Counted from the first letter of the stretch, positions 45,905 through 56,960 are shown. The stretch is DNA of 64,000 bases from Neoechinorhynchus agilis (GCA_051530055.1 CM121342.1:5828001-5892000); one strand, 5' to 3'. Notes: generated from the letters alone by a model not told the origin. Translations and numbers: made by a program.

Positions 45905-47709
45905 ACACGACGGGGGGGGCAGTGGCCGTGTGGTGTGCGCGTTCATAATGCGCTTGATATGTCGCGGGTTCAACACCACCGGTCGCTGGGTTCCACGGGG
46001 GTTGCAAGGCAGCTGAAAGGGTTGGGATTAAGTTTGAGATCACCCATCCGCCCCAAAGGGGGTTGGCCCTGCCTCTTTGAGTGCGGCTTAGCGCCGTTAG
46101 CCAAGTCTCCCAAAAATAACGATAAAAGATCCCAAAGACATGCCGTAAGGTCATGAGTTTATGCGATTTAAGATAAATCAGGAATAAAGGAAGCAAATTC
46201 ACTAGCGCGTTCAAAATGCGCTCGATCGCTAGTTCAAATCCACTGGTCGCTGGGTTCCAGGAGGGAGTTGCGAGGCTGCTAGAAGGGTAGGGATCAGGTT
46301 TGAGATCGTCCATAGGCCCCGGCCCTTCGAGTGCGGCTGAGCGCCTCCGAAGTGTGTTAGTTAGCCAAGTCTCCCAAAAAGAACGATAAAAGATCCCAAA
46401 GACATGCCGTAAGGCCATGAGTTTATGCGATTTAAGATAAATCAGGAATAAAGAGCAAACAAGCGCGTTCAAAGTGCGCTCGATCGCTAGTTCAAATCCA
46501 CTGGTCGCTGGGTTCCACGAGGGTTGGCTGCTAGAAGGGTAGGGATCAGGTTTGAGATCGTCCATAGGCCCCGGCCCTTCGAGTGCGGCTGAGCGCTCCG
46601 AAGTGTGTTAGTTAGCCAAGTCTCCCAAAAAGAACGAAAAAGATCCCAAAGACATGCCGTAAGGCATGAGTTTATGCGATTTAAGATAAATCAGGAATAA
46701 AGGAAGCAAACAAGCGCGTTCAAAGTGCGCTCGATCGCTAGTTCAAATCCACTGGTCGCTGGGTTCCACGGGGGTTGCGAGGCTGCTAGAAGGGTAGGGA
46801 TCAGGTTTGAATCGTCCATAGGCCCCGGCCCTTGAGTGCGGCTGAGCGCCTGTTAGCCAAGTCTCCCAAAAAGAACGAAAAAGATCCCAAAGACATGCCG
46901 TAAGGCATGAGTTTATGCGATTTAAGATAAATCAGGAATAAAGGAAGCAAATTCACTAGCGCGTTCAAAGTGCGCTCGATCGCTAGTTCAAATCCACTGG
47001 TCGCTGGGTTCCACGAGGGAGTTGCGAGGCTGCTAGAAGGGTAGGGATCAGGTTTGAAATCGTCCATAGGCCCCGGCCCTTCGAGTGCGGCTGAGCGCCT
47101 CCGAAGTGTGTTAGTTAGCCAAGTCTCCCAAAAAGAACGATAAAAGATCCCAAAGACATGCCGTAAGGTCATGAGTTTATGCGATTTAAGATAAATCAGG
47201 AATAAAGGAAGCAAATTCACTAGCGCGTTCAAAGTGCGCTCGATCGCTGTTAAATCCACTGGTCGCTGGGTTCCAGAGGCTGCTGAAGGGAGGGATCAGG
47301 TTTGAATCGTCCATAGGCCCCGGCCCTTCGAGTGCGGCTGAGCGCCTCCGAAGTGTGTTAGTTAGCCAAGTCTCCCAAAAAGAACGATAAAAGATCCCAA
47401 AGACATGCCGTAAGGTCATGAGTTTATGCGATTTAAGATAAATCAGGAATAAAGGAAGCAAAGGCATAAGCGCGTTCAAAGTGCGCTCGATCGCTAGTTC
47501 AAATCCACTGGTCGCTGGGTTCCACGAGGCTGCTGGAAGGGTAGGGGTCAGGTTTTGAGATCGCCCATCGGCCCCAAAGGGGGTTGGCCCTGTTCCTTCG
47601 AGTGCGGCTGAGCGCTTCCGTTGTGTGCAAGTCACCCGAAAGGCTCAAAAAGGAATATAACCGGAGCTGATGTGGCCTTTGATAATAAATAAATAAATAA
47701 CACGACGGG
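45905..47709 (+). mobile_element. tRNA-derived SINE with target-site duplication and internal tandem expansion
   Basis: The 10-bp direct repeat 'acacgacggg' flanks the element at 45905-45914 and 47700-47709. The head at about 45917-45990 is tRNA-like: A-box-like 'tggccgtgtgg', an anticodon-like hairpin 'gcgcg ttcataa tgcgc' (loop with CAT, as in tRNA-Met) and the B box 'gggttcaacacc'. The tail is '(aataaataaataa)' just before the right target repeat. Between head and tail the element is expanded to about seven copies of a 240-265-bp unit ('ctagttcaaatccactggtc' at about 46224, 46482, 46739, 46983, 47236 and 47486). The head does not fold as a full tRNA. Confidence 0.87.
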
Positions 47710-47923
47710 CGCATTGTTTATGTGTACTAATCTCTAAAGAGCGCATTGTTTACCCAAACCGCGCAACTTGTTTTTTAAACGTTATGTTGTTTTCGTTAAA
47801 TGGACTCTGTTTATCAACAAAATGCAAGATTGCGTAAATGAGCTTGCTGTCGCTTCAAAGTGGGTATAGAGACGAACTCTCTCATACTTTATGAGCATAA
47901 ATCACACAGTTCCCACAATCAAT
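47710..47923. other. Probable promoter region of the secreted-protein gene
   Basis: Short spacer between the SINE and the next start codon. No distinctive motif seen. Confidence 0.35.
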
Positions 47924-48814
47924 ATGATCTCCGTTAAAATTCTCAGTTTTCTCTTTGTATCAGGTTTGTCTTTATTGCCACGTAAAAGTCGTTCAATGGT
48001 TCAATTAAAGCATCAATCTTCAATGCTGTTTTGGCTCAACCTAAGCAGGCGGCGCTTGGACCAACTCAACAGATCTCGTTTGTTAAGACAAACATGCCCA
48101 TAAGATTGCCTGATGGCAAATCTCTGAACGTCCCTATTGTTAGAAATGGTCTCTTTAACACCGTTTTGCAAAAACCAAGACCTCAGGAAACGGCAGCTCC
48201 GGCACCAAATTCATTAGCTAAACAGCAGCCTATGAATATCGAACAACCATCGTCAGGACAAAGTATTCAGATCTCACAAATCGAAGAATCAGCATATCCC
48301 ATTGGACCAGTCGAGAATTCATTGCCAAGCGATCTATTTATGCCACCACCACCACCGCCACCACCACAATTGACCCCATTTCAGTCGATGATGTTACCGG
48401 ACACCACAGAGGCGCCATTTTACTTTGGAAGCGTAAAAGACGCTCCTTCAGGTAGTGGCCTTAAGACTCGAGTCGCTTCCTTGATTGCTAAATACGTATC
48501 TGAACTTCGAGAAGGTTATCTCATATTTTTTAAAACTACGATTTTTATGATACTTTATATTTTAGGAGATCCTTTGGTAGGAATTCGCGAGCCAATCAAA
48601 TTCGAACTTGAGGTAGATCATCTTGGCGATATTACAGGCAACGCAATGACAATGTCCGGTAAGAAAATTCAACCTTTGGATGATCCAATGATGCCATACG
48701 GAGCCAGACAGTCGATGCGATTCCCAAAAGGTACTTTAAATAAAAAAACGAACTTTGCGCTTTATATTGTGCTGCCATTTAGGACCACGACGTGCACCAA
48801 TCGCATGGCGATAG
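47924..48814 (+). CDS. Secreted Pro/Gln-rich protein, unidentified
   Basis: Four exons join in phase: 47924-47963, 48011-48514, 48566-48730 and 48783-48814. The introns are 47, 51 and 52 bp, all GT-AG. The product is 246 aa. The first intron falls within a classical signal peptide, MISVKILSFLFVSASIFNAV + LA, cleaved before QPKQ. The mature part is rich in Pro and Gln, with a run of eight Pro (MPPPPPPPPQLTPF) and several Met-rich stretches. It ends FPKGPRRAPIAWR. No Cys-rich domain or known family is visible, so an extracellular-matrix or cuticle-like role is only a guess. The restoration of a signal peptide by splicing is strong evidence that the gene is real. Confidence 0.7.
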
Positions 48815-48868
48815 ATACTCTAAGATCCGTAGTTCGTATTAGTTAGCTTAGTAAATCGTAGTTTTGGC

Positions 48869-49303
48869 ATGATTGGCTTGGTCATGGCTCAATATAGAGC
48901 ACAAAGTGCGAATCAATAAAAATCGTATCACTCACCGATTCACTTAGTATCCGACGAATGCCTAACAGAATCAACGGAACTACCTATTATATATCGCATT
49001 GAAGGAGATGATTTTAAGATATCACATCTAAAAATACCCGGAGAACCAAATAGAAAGTTTATTCTTTTGTCTAGTGGACAAAAGACAACGGAACCTCCGA
49101 TACCAATCACTCTTGATCCCATTTTTTGTTCAGAATCCGAATCAAAATATGATCTTGAAGTGCCAACTCTAAGATTAGTAGAGTTCGGCAAAAAATCGGA
49201 ACCGGACGACCTACTTTCAAGCTTGGCACATTTAATCTCAAGCCACTTAAAGAAGAAGGAAAAGCAAGCTGGGAATGAAATCTTTGCTCTTAAGTGCGAG
49301 TAA
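48869..49303 (+). CDS. Small acidic protein, unidentified
   Basis: Two exons, 48869-48905 and 48948-49303, join in phase over a 42-bp GTGCGA...TTAG intron, giving 130 aa. The sequence starts MIGLVMAQYRAQ and continues with DECLTESTELPIIYRIEGDD, PIPITLDPIFCSESESKYDL and a C-terminal helix SLAHLISSHLKKKEK. It lies 55 bp after the secreted-protein gene on the same strand, so the two could be one transcription unit or share transcripts. The family is not recognised. Confidence 0.55.
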
Positions 49304-49399
49304 TATTTCGTTCAATAGAACTTAGACATCTAGAGCTTAGTAATACGTAGTGATCAATACAATGGCTTTTATACTGAGAAAGGTTCTAAAATCAATTTA

Positions 49400-49405
49400 A
49401 ATAAA
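49400..49405 (+). terminator. Poly(A) signal after the small acidic-protein gene
   Basis: AATAAA about 100 nt after the stop at 49303 and just before a foldback element. Confidence 0.45.
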
Positions 49406-49435
49406 CATTAATAATCAAGTTATTATTTTGATGAA

Positions 49436-49602
49436 CATAATAAACAGGCATGACATTATTGATTTATTTGAAATATTTCAAACGAGGTATGCTCGCATCT
49501 TCAGTCGTTTTGTTTGTAAGTTTTTTAACTATTTAAGCTAATAGAATTCGCGAAATATTTCAAATAAATCAATAATGTCATGCCTGTTTATTATACCCAA
49601 CA
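49436..49602. mobile_element. Foldback element between convergent genes
   Basis: The left arm 'taataaacaggcatgacatt ... tttatttgaaatattt' (about 49438-49479) is complementary to the right arm 'aaatatttcaaataaatcaa ... atgcctgtttatta' (about 49552-49596). It contains AATAAA hexamers on both strands and sits between a plus-strand gene and the minus-strand TTLL gene. Confidence 0.85.
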
Positions 49603-49966
49603 AAATTAGAAATTAATGTGGAATGTTGAATTTTCTCCAAGAAGTAGTTATTTTTCGATTATTCTTACTTTTCAAACAAGAAAGTAGAAACTGAACTTTT
49701 TAATACGCTTATTTCGTAACTACAACCCGCTAAGAAAAATTCTAAAGTTATGTCCTACTGCTTTTAAAAAAATGATTCCACTTAATCGTCTGCAAATTAC
49801 GCTATTGTAAACCTCAAGTTCAATTAATATTTGAGGAAATTTTCGTCAAATCAGCAAACTCGTGTGATTTGTTTCGGCACAGTGTTCAACATCGAATAAA
49901 TAGATTTTGCGTTGCTCATTGATAAATGATATTGTAAAATAAAAAACGAGCAAAATCGCACAGTCT
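49603..49966. other. 3' flank of the TTLL gene
   Basis: A+T-rich, no gene seen. Confidence 0.45.
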
Positions 49967-49972
49967 TTTATT
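49967..49972 (-). terminator. Poly(A) signal overlapping the TTLL stop codon
   Basis: The minus strand reads GAA TAA AAG, so the AATAAA hexamer contains the stop codon. This would leave almost no 3' UTR beyond the cleavage site. Confidence 0.45.
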
Positions 49973-51713
49973 CCCGATTCTCAACTTTCTCAAGACACTT
50001 CTCGATGGCTTTCCTTTTTAAATCAACAGGATATTTTCCTACCAATTGAAGATTTCGCAAGTGTCTCTCAATATTGTACGGTCCAGGTAAATTTGCGTTC
50101 GGCTTGTAAATGCCAATATAAACCAATTTCATTGATGATTCTTTAATTAATGGAAGATAATCCATCCCACAATTTTTCTTGTCATAGCACTCCGTAGCTA
50201 ATTCTGTAAAAAAAGTATGGTTTTTTAGTAGGAATACTGTAGAAACCCACTGATAGTTTCATTCAAAACTCGCGGAATGACAGAGGCCAATGCGCTTGTG
50301 TTAGTTTGTAGAGCAGGACCGAGATTGATTTCGATGAGGTAAACGTTAAAGTCTTGATCGATCATAAAATCACATCCATACAAACCAAATTGACCGTTGA
50401 CGTGAGCAATCTTTGACTCAGCACTTTCAACGACTACCTTTAGAATTTTGCGCTGAGTTTCCTGGAAACTTTAGATTTTTTTTACGAACATGTAAAATAT
50501 TAAAACCAGCCTGCAACTCATTTAATGCCCAATCAGGCTTAAATTTAGGATGGTTGGTAGCGTTTGAATTTAAGTAGTTATTAAGTTGTTCGATCGTCCA
50601 TACAGTGTCTTCTTTTTTATTTTCATAATCATTTTCTCGTTGTTGGATGCACTTAAAAACGATATCGCTTTTTTCTCAATTTCAGCAGTGAAAAAATATA
50701 CCTGATTCGTGAGATGAACCGAATTTCTATTTTCATCTAATTTGTAATCATAAAGAGAGATACGGACGTAACCTGGATCATGGAAGCACAACAACGGTTT
50801 TGTGGCAACAATCGACAAATAACTTCTTATATCGAACTTTTTGGAATTAATCAACAATGGATTCTTGATATAGCGCTGAACAAGGAATCGACCTGGTGGT
50901 CGGTTTTCAATGAGCTTCTTTAATGTGCTAAACTCGTATATTATTTTAATTCCTCGTCCTCGGTTAAGATCGGCTGGTTTAACTATCCACACATCGCCTT
51001 CTAAAATAAAAGTTTCATTTTGGTTTATTGGATTATTCTGTTTTCAAGAATATAAATCAAAAGTTTTCGCCTGGACTCTACACGATTTGAAAAAATCAAC
51101 GCTTATTTTGCAAACTATGCTGATGATAAAATATTTTGGACACTCACCATTAGCTTCAATGAGTAATTGTCGCTTTGCAGTAGGTGAACTCATGTCATAC
51201 GTTGGTGGTATGAATTCCGGATGCTTAGGGAAAGTGCTTCCCATCTGATACACTCCATCCTTATACTGATAATCCAGTGGCATCTTGGCCCGAACTAGTC
51301 CTGCCAGTTGAAGCTTATCCGTCAGATAAAATTCTCTGCTGATATGATTCACAAGTCGTTGATATCGAATGAATTTCAGGGTTGAGTTAAAATGAGTAAC
51401 CCATGAGATTCCCACTCGATCATGTGGTTCTTTTGCTTCATTAAGTTCCATTTCAATAAACGTTTTTCGGATCCTGCAATCGATTTAATCTAATAACGTC
51501 CCACTCTTGGTTACTAACGCTTTATTTAGACATCGATGGTTGGTGTAGTAGCTCATGGCGATCGATCTACTCGGGAAAGTAAGTTTGGATAAGTGAGCCA
51601 ACTGCGGATTGTACCAACGCCGATTTCCTACATTCCTGATTTCCTCTTCAGGACTATTTTCAATGCTCGCTAAATGTTCAGAGCATTCAATGTAGAACAA
51701 TACAGCTGCTTCT
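49968..51713 (-). CDS. Tubulin-tyrosine-ligase-like protein (TTLL family)
   Basis: An ATP-grasp ligase of the family that adds Glu or Gly chains to tubulin tails. Six exons: 51713-51519 (5' end unresolved), 51473-51148, 51000-50702, 50651-50511, 50461-50251 and 50203-49968. Introns are 45, 147, 50, 49 and 47 bp. The 49-bp intron appears to use a GC donor (CAG|GCTGGT), since no GT donor keeps the phase. Seen: FIPPTYDM, VWIVKPADLNRGRGIKII (ATP-binding), FLVQRYIKNPLLINSKKFDI, RSYLSIV, HLTNQ, FGLYGCDFMIDQDFNVYLIE + INLGPALQ (metal and ATP site). The polyglutamylase/glycylase choice cannot be made by eye; 'NRGRGI' and the 'YIKNPLLI' segment look closest to the TTLL3/8/10 branch. An upstream exon must exist, as the frame opens at a likely acceptor (ATAG) at about 51714 without a Met. 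Confidence 0.9.
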
Positions 51714-52257
51714 CTTACTATTTTTTAAAATACTTAATGGAAGCATCGTCCGCTTGCTTTGATGTGATTAGAATGTATCGAAAAGATGCGTTACCATGGC
51801 GACTGGACAAAATATCAATTAAACTGCAATAATTCATTATTGTCTTTTGATTCGGGAATGCGCAATCTGTGCAAAGTTGTCATTATTATCAAGACTTTAT
51901 ACGATCTTCTTAATGTTAAAATTTATTCGAAACTGCCCCGTCTCACATCGCAGTCCATTTCTCAGCTCCTCCAAGAAATATCCTTAGTAAAAATCACAAT
52001 TGCTGGCATCTACCGCCCTCCAGCCTCTCTTCAAAATCCGAATACGCCAGGGTTTCAAAAATATTCTACGATTTGGCCATTGAGGTTAGTAAACTAAAAT
52101 AATACAGTCATATCATCTTTTAATTTTTGCTGGTCACACTGGAGCATTCTGATCAGCCAACTTTATCACATCCCTCAATCAAAATCAGTTTCATATCGAG
52201 AAAATCTAAAAGGGATGTTAAATTTTGACTTGTGTGGTGAAGAATACTCATTCGGTT
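51714..52257. other. Spacer with a weak plus-strand frame
   Basis: The expected first TTLL exon was not identified here. A plus-strand frame at 51786-52097 ends in ITIAGIYRPPASLQNPNTPG, which looks somewhat protein-like but has no family match. I do not call a gene. Confidence 0.35.
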
Positions 52258-52366
52258 AAAAATCATTTTATTATTCGCGAAATATTTCGAGAGAGAGGAA
52301 ACCTCGCCTTGGAGAAAACTGCGAAGTTTCCTTTCGAAATATTTCGCGAATAATAAAATGATCATG
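52258..52366. mobile_element. Foldback element (arms about 28 bp)
   Basis: 'tcattttattattcgcgaaa' + 'tatttcga' (52263-52290) pairs with 'tcgaaatatttcgcgaataa' + 'taaaatga' (52334-52361). The inner part 'ggaaac ... gtttcc' also pairs. Confidence 0.85.
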
Positions 52367-52555
52367 TGTACAAAACTCGGATCCTCAATCAAAACCCATT
52401 AGCCGTTTTCCAAAACATCTCCGTGATGAATATTCGTATTTCTTGCTATTTTAAAAACTCGTCTGTTCGAGGTAAACTTGTATGAAGTTTCATATGACAC
52501 TTCTCAAAACAAAAAAACGATGAAGCTTAATAAACATTATATTAATGAAATAATT

Positions 52556-52792
52556 GGGCGCAACTTTACTCTTAACCTCCCGCGATATTGATTTATTATT
52601 AAATTTTCCGACCGCATGTGATCCTCTTCAGATATCTATAAAAAATTCATTTTTAGATTGATTGGTAAGCTCGAAAGTGATCTCACAGTTGGTAAACTTG
52701 ATGTTATCGCTTGGAATCGCATGCAGTCGAGAAAATTTACAATAAATCAATATCGCGGGGAGGTTAAGAGTAAAGTTGCGCCCGAACAATTA
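52556..52792. mobile_element. Long foldback element (arms about 55 bp)
   Basis: The left arm 'gcgcaactttactcttaacc ... cgcgatattgatttatt ... aaattttc' (about 52559-52612) is complementary to the right arm 'gaaaattt ... aataaatcaatatcgcg ... ggttaagagtaaagttgcgc' (about 52732-52788). The loop is about 115 bp and non-coding. Both strands carry AATAAA. Confidence 0.87.
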
Positions 52793-54688
52793 ATAATTTC
52801 CCCCCCCCCGAATACAATCCAAAATTTGTCGGTACTGAATTTACGCTGGTAGCATGGAGATGGATAATTGTTGAGCCCTTCATAAACAATACTTGAAAAG
52901 TAAAATCAATATCTCATAATCTAAATAAAACTTGAAACTGTCAAATACAAAGTTTCGGCTTTGTTGGAATTTCGACAAGGAAAAAGGAGAAGCCGAGTGA
53001 TATTTAGGACAAATAAGGGAAAATGATGAGAGGCTTCTAAGATATAGCACCAAAGAACGATTAAATTGGCAATAATTTATATTTGGAAGCGATCATTTCT
53101 TAAGGTTTCTCGCATGACTTAAAGACAAGCCCTGAAAATAATGTTCTGAATTATCAATTTATAAGAAATCGATCAGATATAGAAGTATAGTTTTAGTATA
53201 ATTATTTCTGTCAAATACAAGGTTTCGGCTTTGTTGGAATTTCGACAAGCCAAAGGGAGAAGCCGAGTGATATTTAGGACAAATAAGGGAAAATGATGCG
53301 AGGCTTCTAAGATATAGCAACTGATAGTTGAATTAAAAAAAGAGAAGAAAAGTCTGCAGTGTAAATTTAACGACGATGGATGAAGTCTAAAAATAAACCT
53401 TCTTTACTATAGCAATATCATTGTCAAAACCTATTTTTGTTATGACAGTAGGGTGCTGTCGCATATCAATCACGGCCATTACTCACATGACTGATAGTTG
53501 TGCGTCTTCTACGATCGGAATATGTTTTCTACGCTCTTTTGCTTCAATAATTTTCGAAAAGCTTTAAAAATTCTCAATAAAAGTCATACATTTCCTTATA
53601 GTTGCCACAACATTGTTGTTCCACCATTGAAAACGAGTTCCGCCACACCCACATACACAAGGGATTTATTAATGAATGGCATTCGGCAAAGTGATCAACG
53701 GATTTTCGGTCTATATCCTCGAACTTTTTCGTTTGTTTCCGGCTCCATCGTACTCTTAAATCGAAGCACCCACACATACAAACACGGAGCAAAACACCCA
53801 CACATCCACACTCAAACGCGGTGTATTTAAGAACACTGCAACTCCCGAAGTTATCAATCCACTTACGAAGAAAGCAAGGGAAAACAGTAAGTACAAACTA
53901 AGATACAATGTAAAATCATTATTCAATTATCCTTGGCTGAAGCTGCAGGGCTGATTTCCTTTATTGAATTTTTTCTATCACTCTTGATGTAGACAAATTA
54001 AATGTTTCTTTGCTAGCAGTTGTCACATAAAAGAGATAAGTTGCTCCTAAAAGTCCTTTAAAACTTTAATGAACATCTTATTTTGCATAACTGCGTTCGA
54101 CAAGCATTTCTATTCTCTTGTTAAAAAAGACTTTCTCATGCTCGAATGCTTAAATTTGAATGACAATTCTGCGCGTTTTATAAAGGAATTCGATCTTTTA
54201 ACTGTACCAAGTTGTTCATTGACCAATTTAAGAAAAGTATCCTTTAGAAATGTTATTTAAAAGGATTTTGAAACTAAATTATCGAGAAACTCCCTTTCAT
54301 CTTCTTCCAAACAATGAAAAACCTTGAGAAAATGTCGAAATTATTTGCCGATAGGGGAATTATAGATTAGTGAAGATTTAAATCCGGCGGGATTAAGAGA
54401 CCAAGGTTTCATTGCATAATTTCTTCTTTTTTCAAGAAAGTTGAATATAGCAATATATTATTTATAGACGAAGTATTTTAAACCTTTGAGGAAATGCACG
54501 AGTTGCGATGATAGAAATCAAAGCAGATCATTGGATTTAAGAGAACTGCATAGAAAATTCGAGGCAAATTTTCCCATGTATTAAATCACTTGTAGGCGAA
54601 AACATTAAACCAACGAGAGCGACAAAGATCGCTAATTTAATCTTTAACAAATTCATGTGTCTAAATTTTTTTTCAGCACAATCAACAA
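52793..54688. other. Intergenic with a 115-bp repeat pair
   Basis: 52929-53042 and 53211-53325 are near-identical ('ttcggctttgttggaatttc', 'gaagccgagtgatatttagg', 'gaggcttctaagatatagca'), 283 bp apart. Elsewhere no gene is recognised. The short frame at 53498-53830 has no family features. Confidence 0.6.
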
Positions 54689-56046
54689 ATGACTGCTGGG
54701 ATTTTGTGGATTTTATTATTGTCCGGGTAAGCTCAAAAATATACGTCTATTTCTAACAGCCATAAAACTATTAGTATCAAACATGTTCGATCCAAAGCAT
54801 TGTTGAAGCCGTCAGATTACAATGATGATTACGAATGGGAAAAATCTGATGAAATTGATCCGCTGGTTCGTTACATTACCCATACGGAAATGATTAATAT
54901 GTTCCGTGCACTTGAAGAGCACTTTCCTCGTGTTTGCCACGTCTATGAAATCGGAAAAAGTGTAGAAGGGCGCTCGCTTTTAGCCATACAACTGACTGAT
55001 TTTGAAGATGAGGACGATGGCTTAAAACCAATGGTTAAATATATTGGAAATATGCATGGGGATGAGGCTGTATCCAGGCAAATGATGATTCAACTCGCAA
55101 TTCATTTACACATTGATTATGCTTCTGGGCTGCTAGGGTACATAATCATTGGTTAGCAAGCAGTTTTTACTCAAATGATCGTGATATTTGCCATCTCTTA
55201 AAGAAAACAGAAATTCACATTTTACCAACGATGAACCCGGACGGATTCAGTCGGTCTATAGAGGGTAAATGTGACACAATTCAAGTGAAAGGCTACTATA
55301 CGCGAGCAAACGCAAACGGCATTGATTTAAATCGCGATTTTCCTCTAGAAGCAAAAATTGGGAATCATCAACCGGAAACACTGGCAGTTATGAATTGGAC
55401 TCTTAGTAATCCATTCGTCCTTTCTGCTAACTTTCACGGTGGAGCCCTTCTTGTGTCCTATCTTTATGACCATTCTAAATCGAACAAAAAAGAGTACAGC
55501 AAATCTCCAGACGATGAACTCTCACAATTTTTAGCAAATATATACGCAACCAATCATAAAACGATTTCCCGAGGTGATCAATGCAGTCCATCAGATCCTC
55601 AGTACATCACAAATGGAGCCGAATGGTACCCGTTCAATGGATCTCTTCAAGATTTTACTTATATGTACAGTAATTGCATTGATATTACTGTTGAAATTTC
55701 CTGTTGCAAACATCCGAAAAGCTCAGAATTGAGGACTTTTTGGGCGGATAATAAAGATGCTCTAATTGAACTCATAAAAGCCGTTCATATGGGCGTCAAG
55801 GGATTTGTCACAGATGGAGATACCGGAGAACCTCTACGAGATGTTCATATTCGGGTTCAAGGTAATGGAAAAATTACAAAGACGGATTCTAATGGACGTT
55901 TTTGGCGCTTACTCGTACCTGGACACACTTACACCCTCTCCTTTAAAGCTCAAGGATATCAACGAGAGGTAATAAAGGATCTGTATGTTCCATACGACAA
56001 AATGTGGAGAATGGATGTTGAACTTTTCAAGGCGAACACTCGCTAG
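54689..56046 (+). CDS. M14B metallocarboxypeptidase (CPD/CPN/CPE/CPM-like), secreted
   Basis: It removes C-terminal basic residues from peptides or proteins in the secretory pathway or outside the cell. Exon 1 (54689-54726) encodes a signal peptide, MTAGILWILLLSG. A 33-bp GTAAGC...ACAG intron leads to exon 2 (54760 to about 55120). It has YEIGKSVEGRSLLAIQLTD and IGNMHGDEAVSRQMM (first Zn His and Glu). The second part (from about 55171) has TEIHILPTMNPDGF, GIDLNRDFP (substrate Arg), LSANFHGGALLVSYLYD (third Zn ligand), QDFTYMYSNCIDITVEIS (catalytic Glu) and CCKHP. The transthyretin-like domain VKGFVTDGDTGEPLRDVHI follows from about 55797. The two parts are in different frames, separated by about 50 bp that fit no canonical intron of normal length. 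Only one catalytic domain is present. Confidence 0.92.
55118..55170 (+). other. About 50-nt probable non-canonical intron in the carboxypeptidase gene
   Basis: The family alignment runs ...LHIDY | SNDRDICHLLKKTEIHI without gap if about 50 nt between TAT (55118-55120) and TCA (55171) are removed. The ends (for example GC...AC or TG...TA) are not GT-AG. The only in-phase GT-AG choices are 23 or 26 nt long and leave five or more extra residues. Confidence 0.45.
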
Positions 56047-56519
56047 ACACTTTTACGACAAGATATATATTGATTAGTTTTAATGTTAACGTCAATTTCT
56101 TCTTTTATTGATGTGAAACAAATAATGTTTATTCGAGGTGATGGGAGAGATTGTCCAATCAGTGCACTCTTTCCTAAGAATTTCGAACAAGTGCGAGTCT
56201 GACCAAAATATATTACATTTTTCTAAAAATAACATTTAGTCTGTTAAAAGGCTACTCAATTGTCCATTCCTCCTCCAAAACATAAGAACGGGGGAACGTT
56301 GCATCCGTATTTTCGACAACTATACCAGCATGGCAGCAGGCTGATCCAGAAACGCGGTGGTGTGATGTCTGCAAACTCTCGTTGTTGAGAAAAATCTATC
56401 TGATAGAAAGATATATAGTTACAGAGTCTTCTATTGGAGGAAATGTGCACCAATCGTCCATAATGATAGCGCTCACCCCGAGTCGAAAAAAACTGGCTGA
56501 GTTTGTAAATTCCGTTGTT
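56047..56519. other. Intergenic, no gene recognised
   Basis: Short frames only; no family match on either strand. Confidence 0.45.
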
Positions 56520-56700
56520 GTGCCGAGGTGGTCTAGTGGATTAATCCTCTTGATCCCAGTTTGTTGGGTCAAATGGTTCGAATCCACGATCGCCAAAGGG
56601 AGAACAATCAAAAGGGGACGAAATGTCTCGTTGAAGGGGGAGGTATCTGAGAATCCGGGGGAATTATGTCGTTATATCAATTCCCTGATGTGAAATTTGT
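56520..56700 (+). mobile_element. tRNA-derived SINE, second family
   Basis: An A-box match 'ggtggtctagtggat' (56528) and a perfect B box 'ggttcgaatcc' (56575) are spaced as in a tRNA, with an anticodon-like stem 'ttgatccca ... tgggtcaa' between. The sequences where acceptor stems should be (tgccgag and gatcgcc) do not pair, so this is not a working tRNA. About 100 bp of non-tRNA body follow, to about 56700. A scrap of the same family lies at 38245-38290. Confidence 0.65.
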
Positions 56701-56829
56701 TTGACTTTATGCCTTAAATTCAATGATTTCTTTACTACAATTAATGTGCCGTGAAATGAGCTCCATAAAAAAAGAACTAAATCGTCGTGTTTACACCAAC
56801 AAAGCTAAATCACTAAGAACATGGAAGTG

Positions 56830-56960
56830 GTTATATAGATGGATTTATTGTTTCCTTTTCACACAATATCTCGTCCGTCTTGTCGGACTACTTCAATCTG
56901 TTTAAGTGTTTTATTCGCATTGTGTGAAAGGGAAACAATAAATACATTTCTATATATCAC
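56830..56960. mobile_element. Foldback element (arms about 36 bp)
   Basis: 'tatatagatggatttattgt' + 'ttccttttcacacaat' (about 56832-56867) pairs with 'attgtgtgaaagggaaacaa' + 'taaatacatttctatata' (about 56919-56956). The inner 'tccgtcttgtcgga' also pairs. Poly(A)-signal-like hexamers occur on both strands. Confidence 0.83.

Noticed and set aside
45917-45990. tRNA-Met gene
   Set aside because: An anticodon-like loop with CAT is present, but there is no acceptor stem, and it is the head of an element with target duplications.
51786-52097. Plus-strand gene ending ...GIYRPPASLQNPNTPG
   Set aside because: It resembles the 'YRPP' stretch of LINE APE endonucleases only superficially; nothing else in the frame supports it.
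52929-53325. Pair of 115-bp repeats as terminal repeats of a mobile element
   Set aside because: They are only 283 bp apart with no coding or primer-site features between; a simple duplication is enough.
55138-55163. 26-nt GT-AG intron in the carboxypeptidase gene
   Set aside because: In phase, but shorter than any other intron here and leaves residues (ASGLLG) absent from the family; kept only as an alternative.
56520-56592. Functional tRNA gene
   Set aside because: A and B boxes are good, but the acceptor-stem halves do not pair and a non-tRNA body follows; a SINE fits better.
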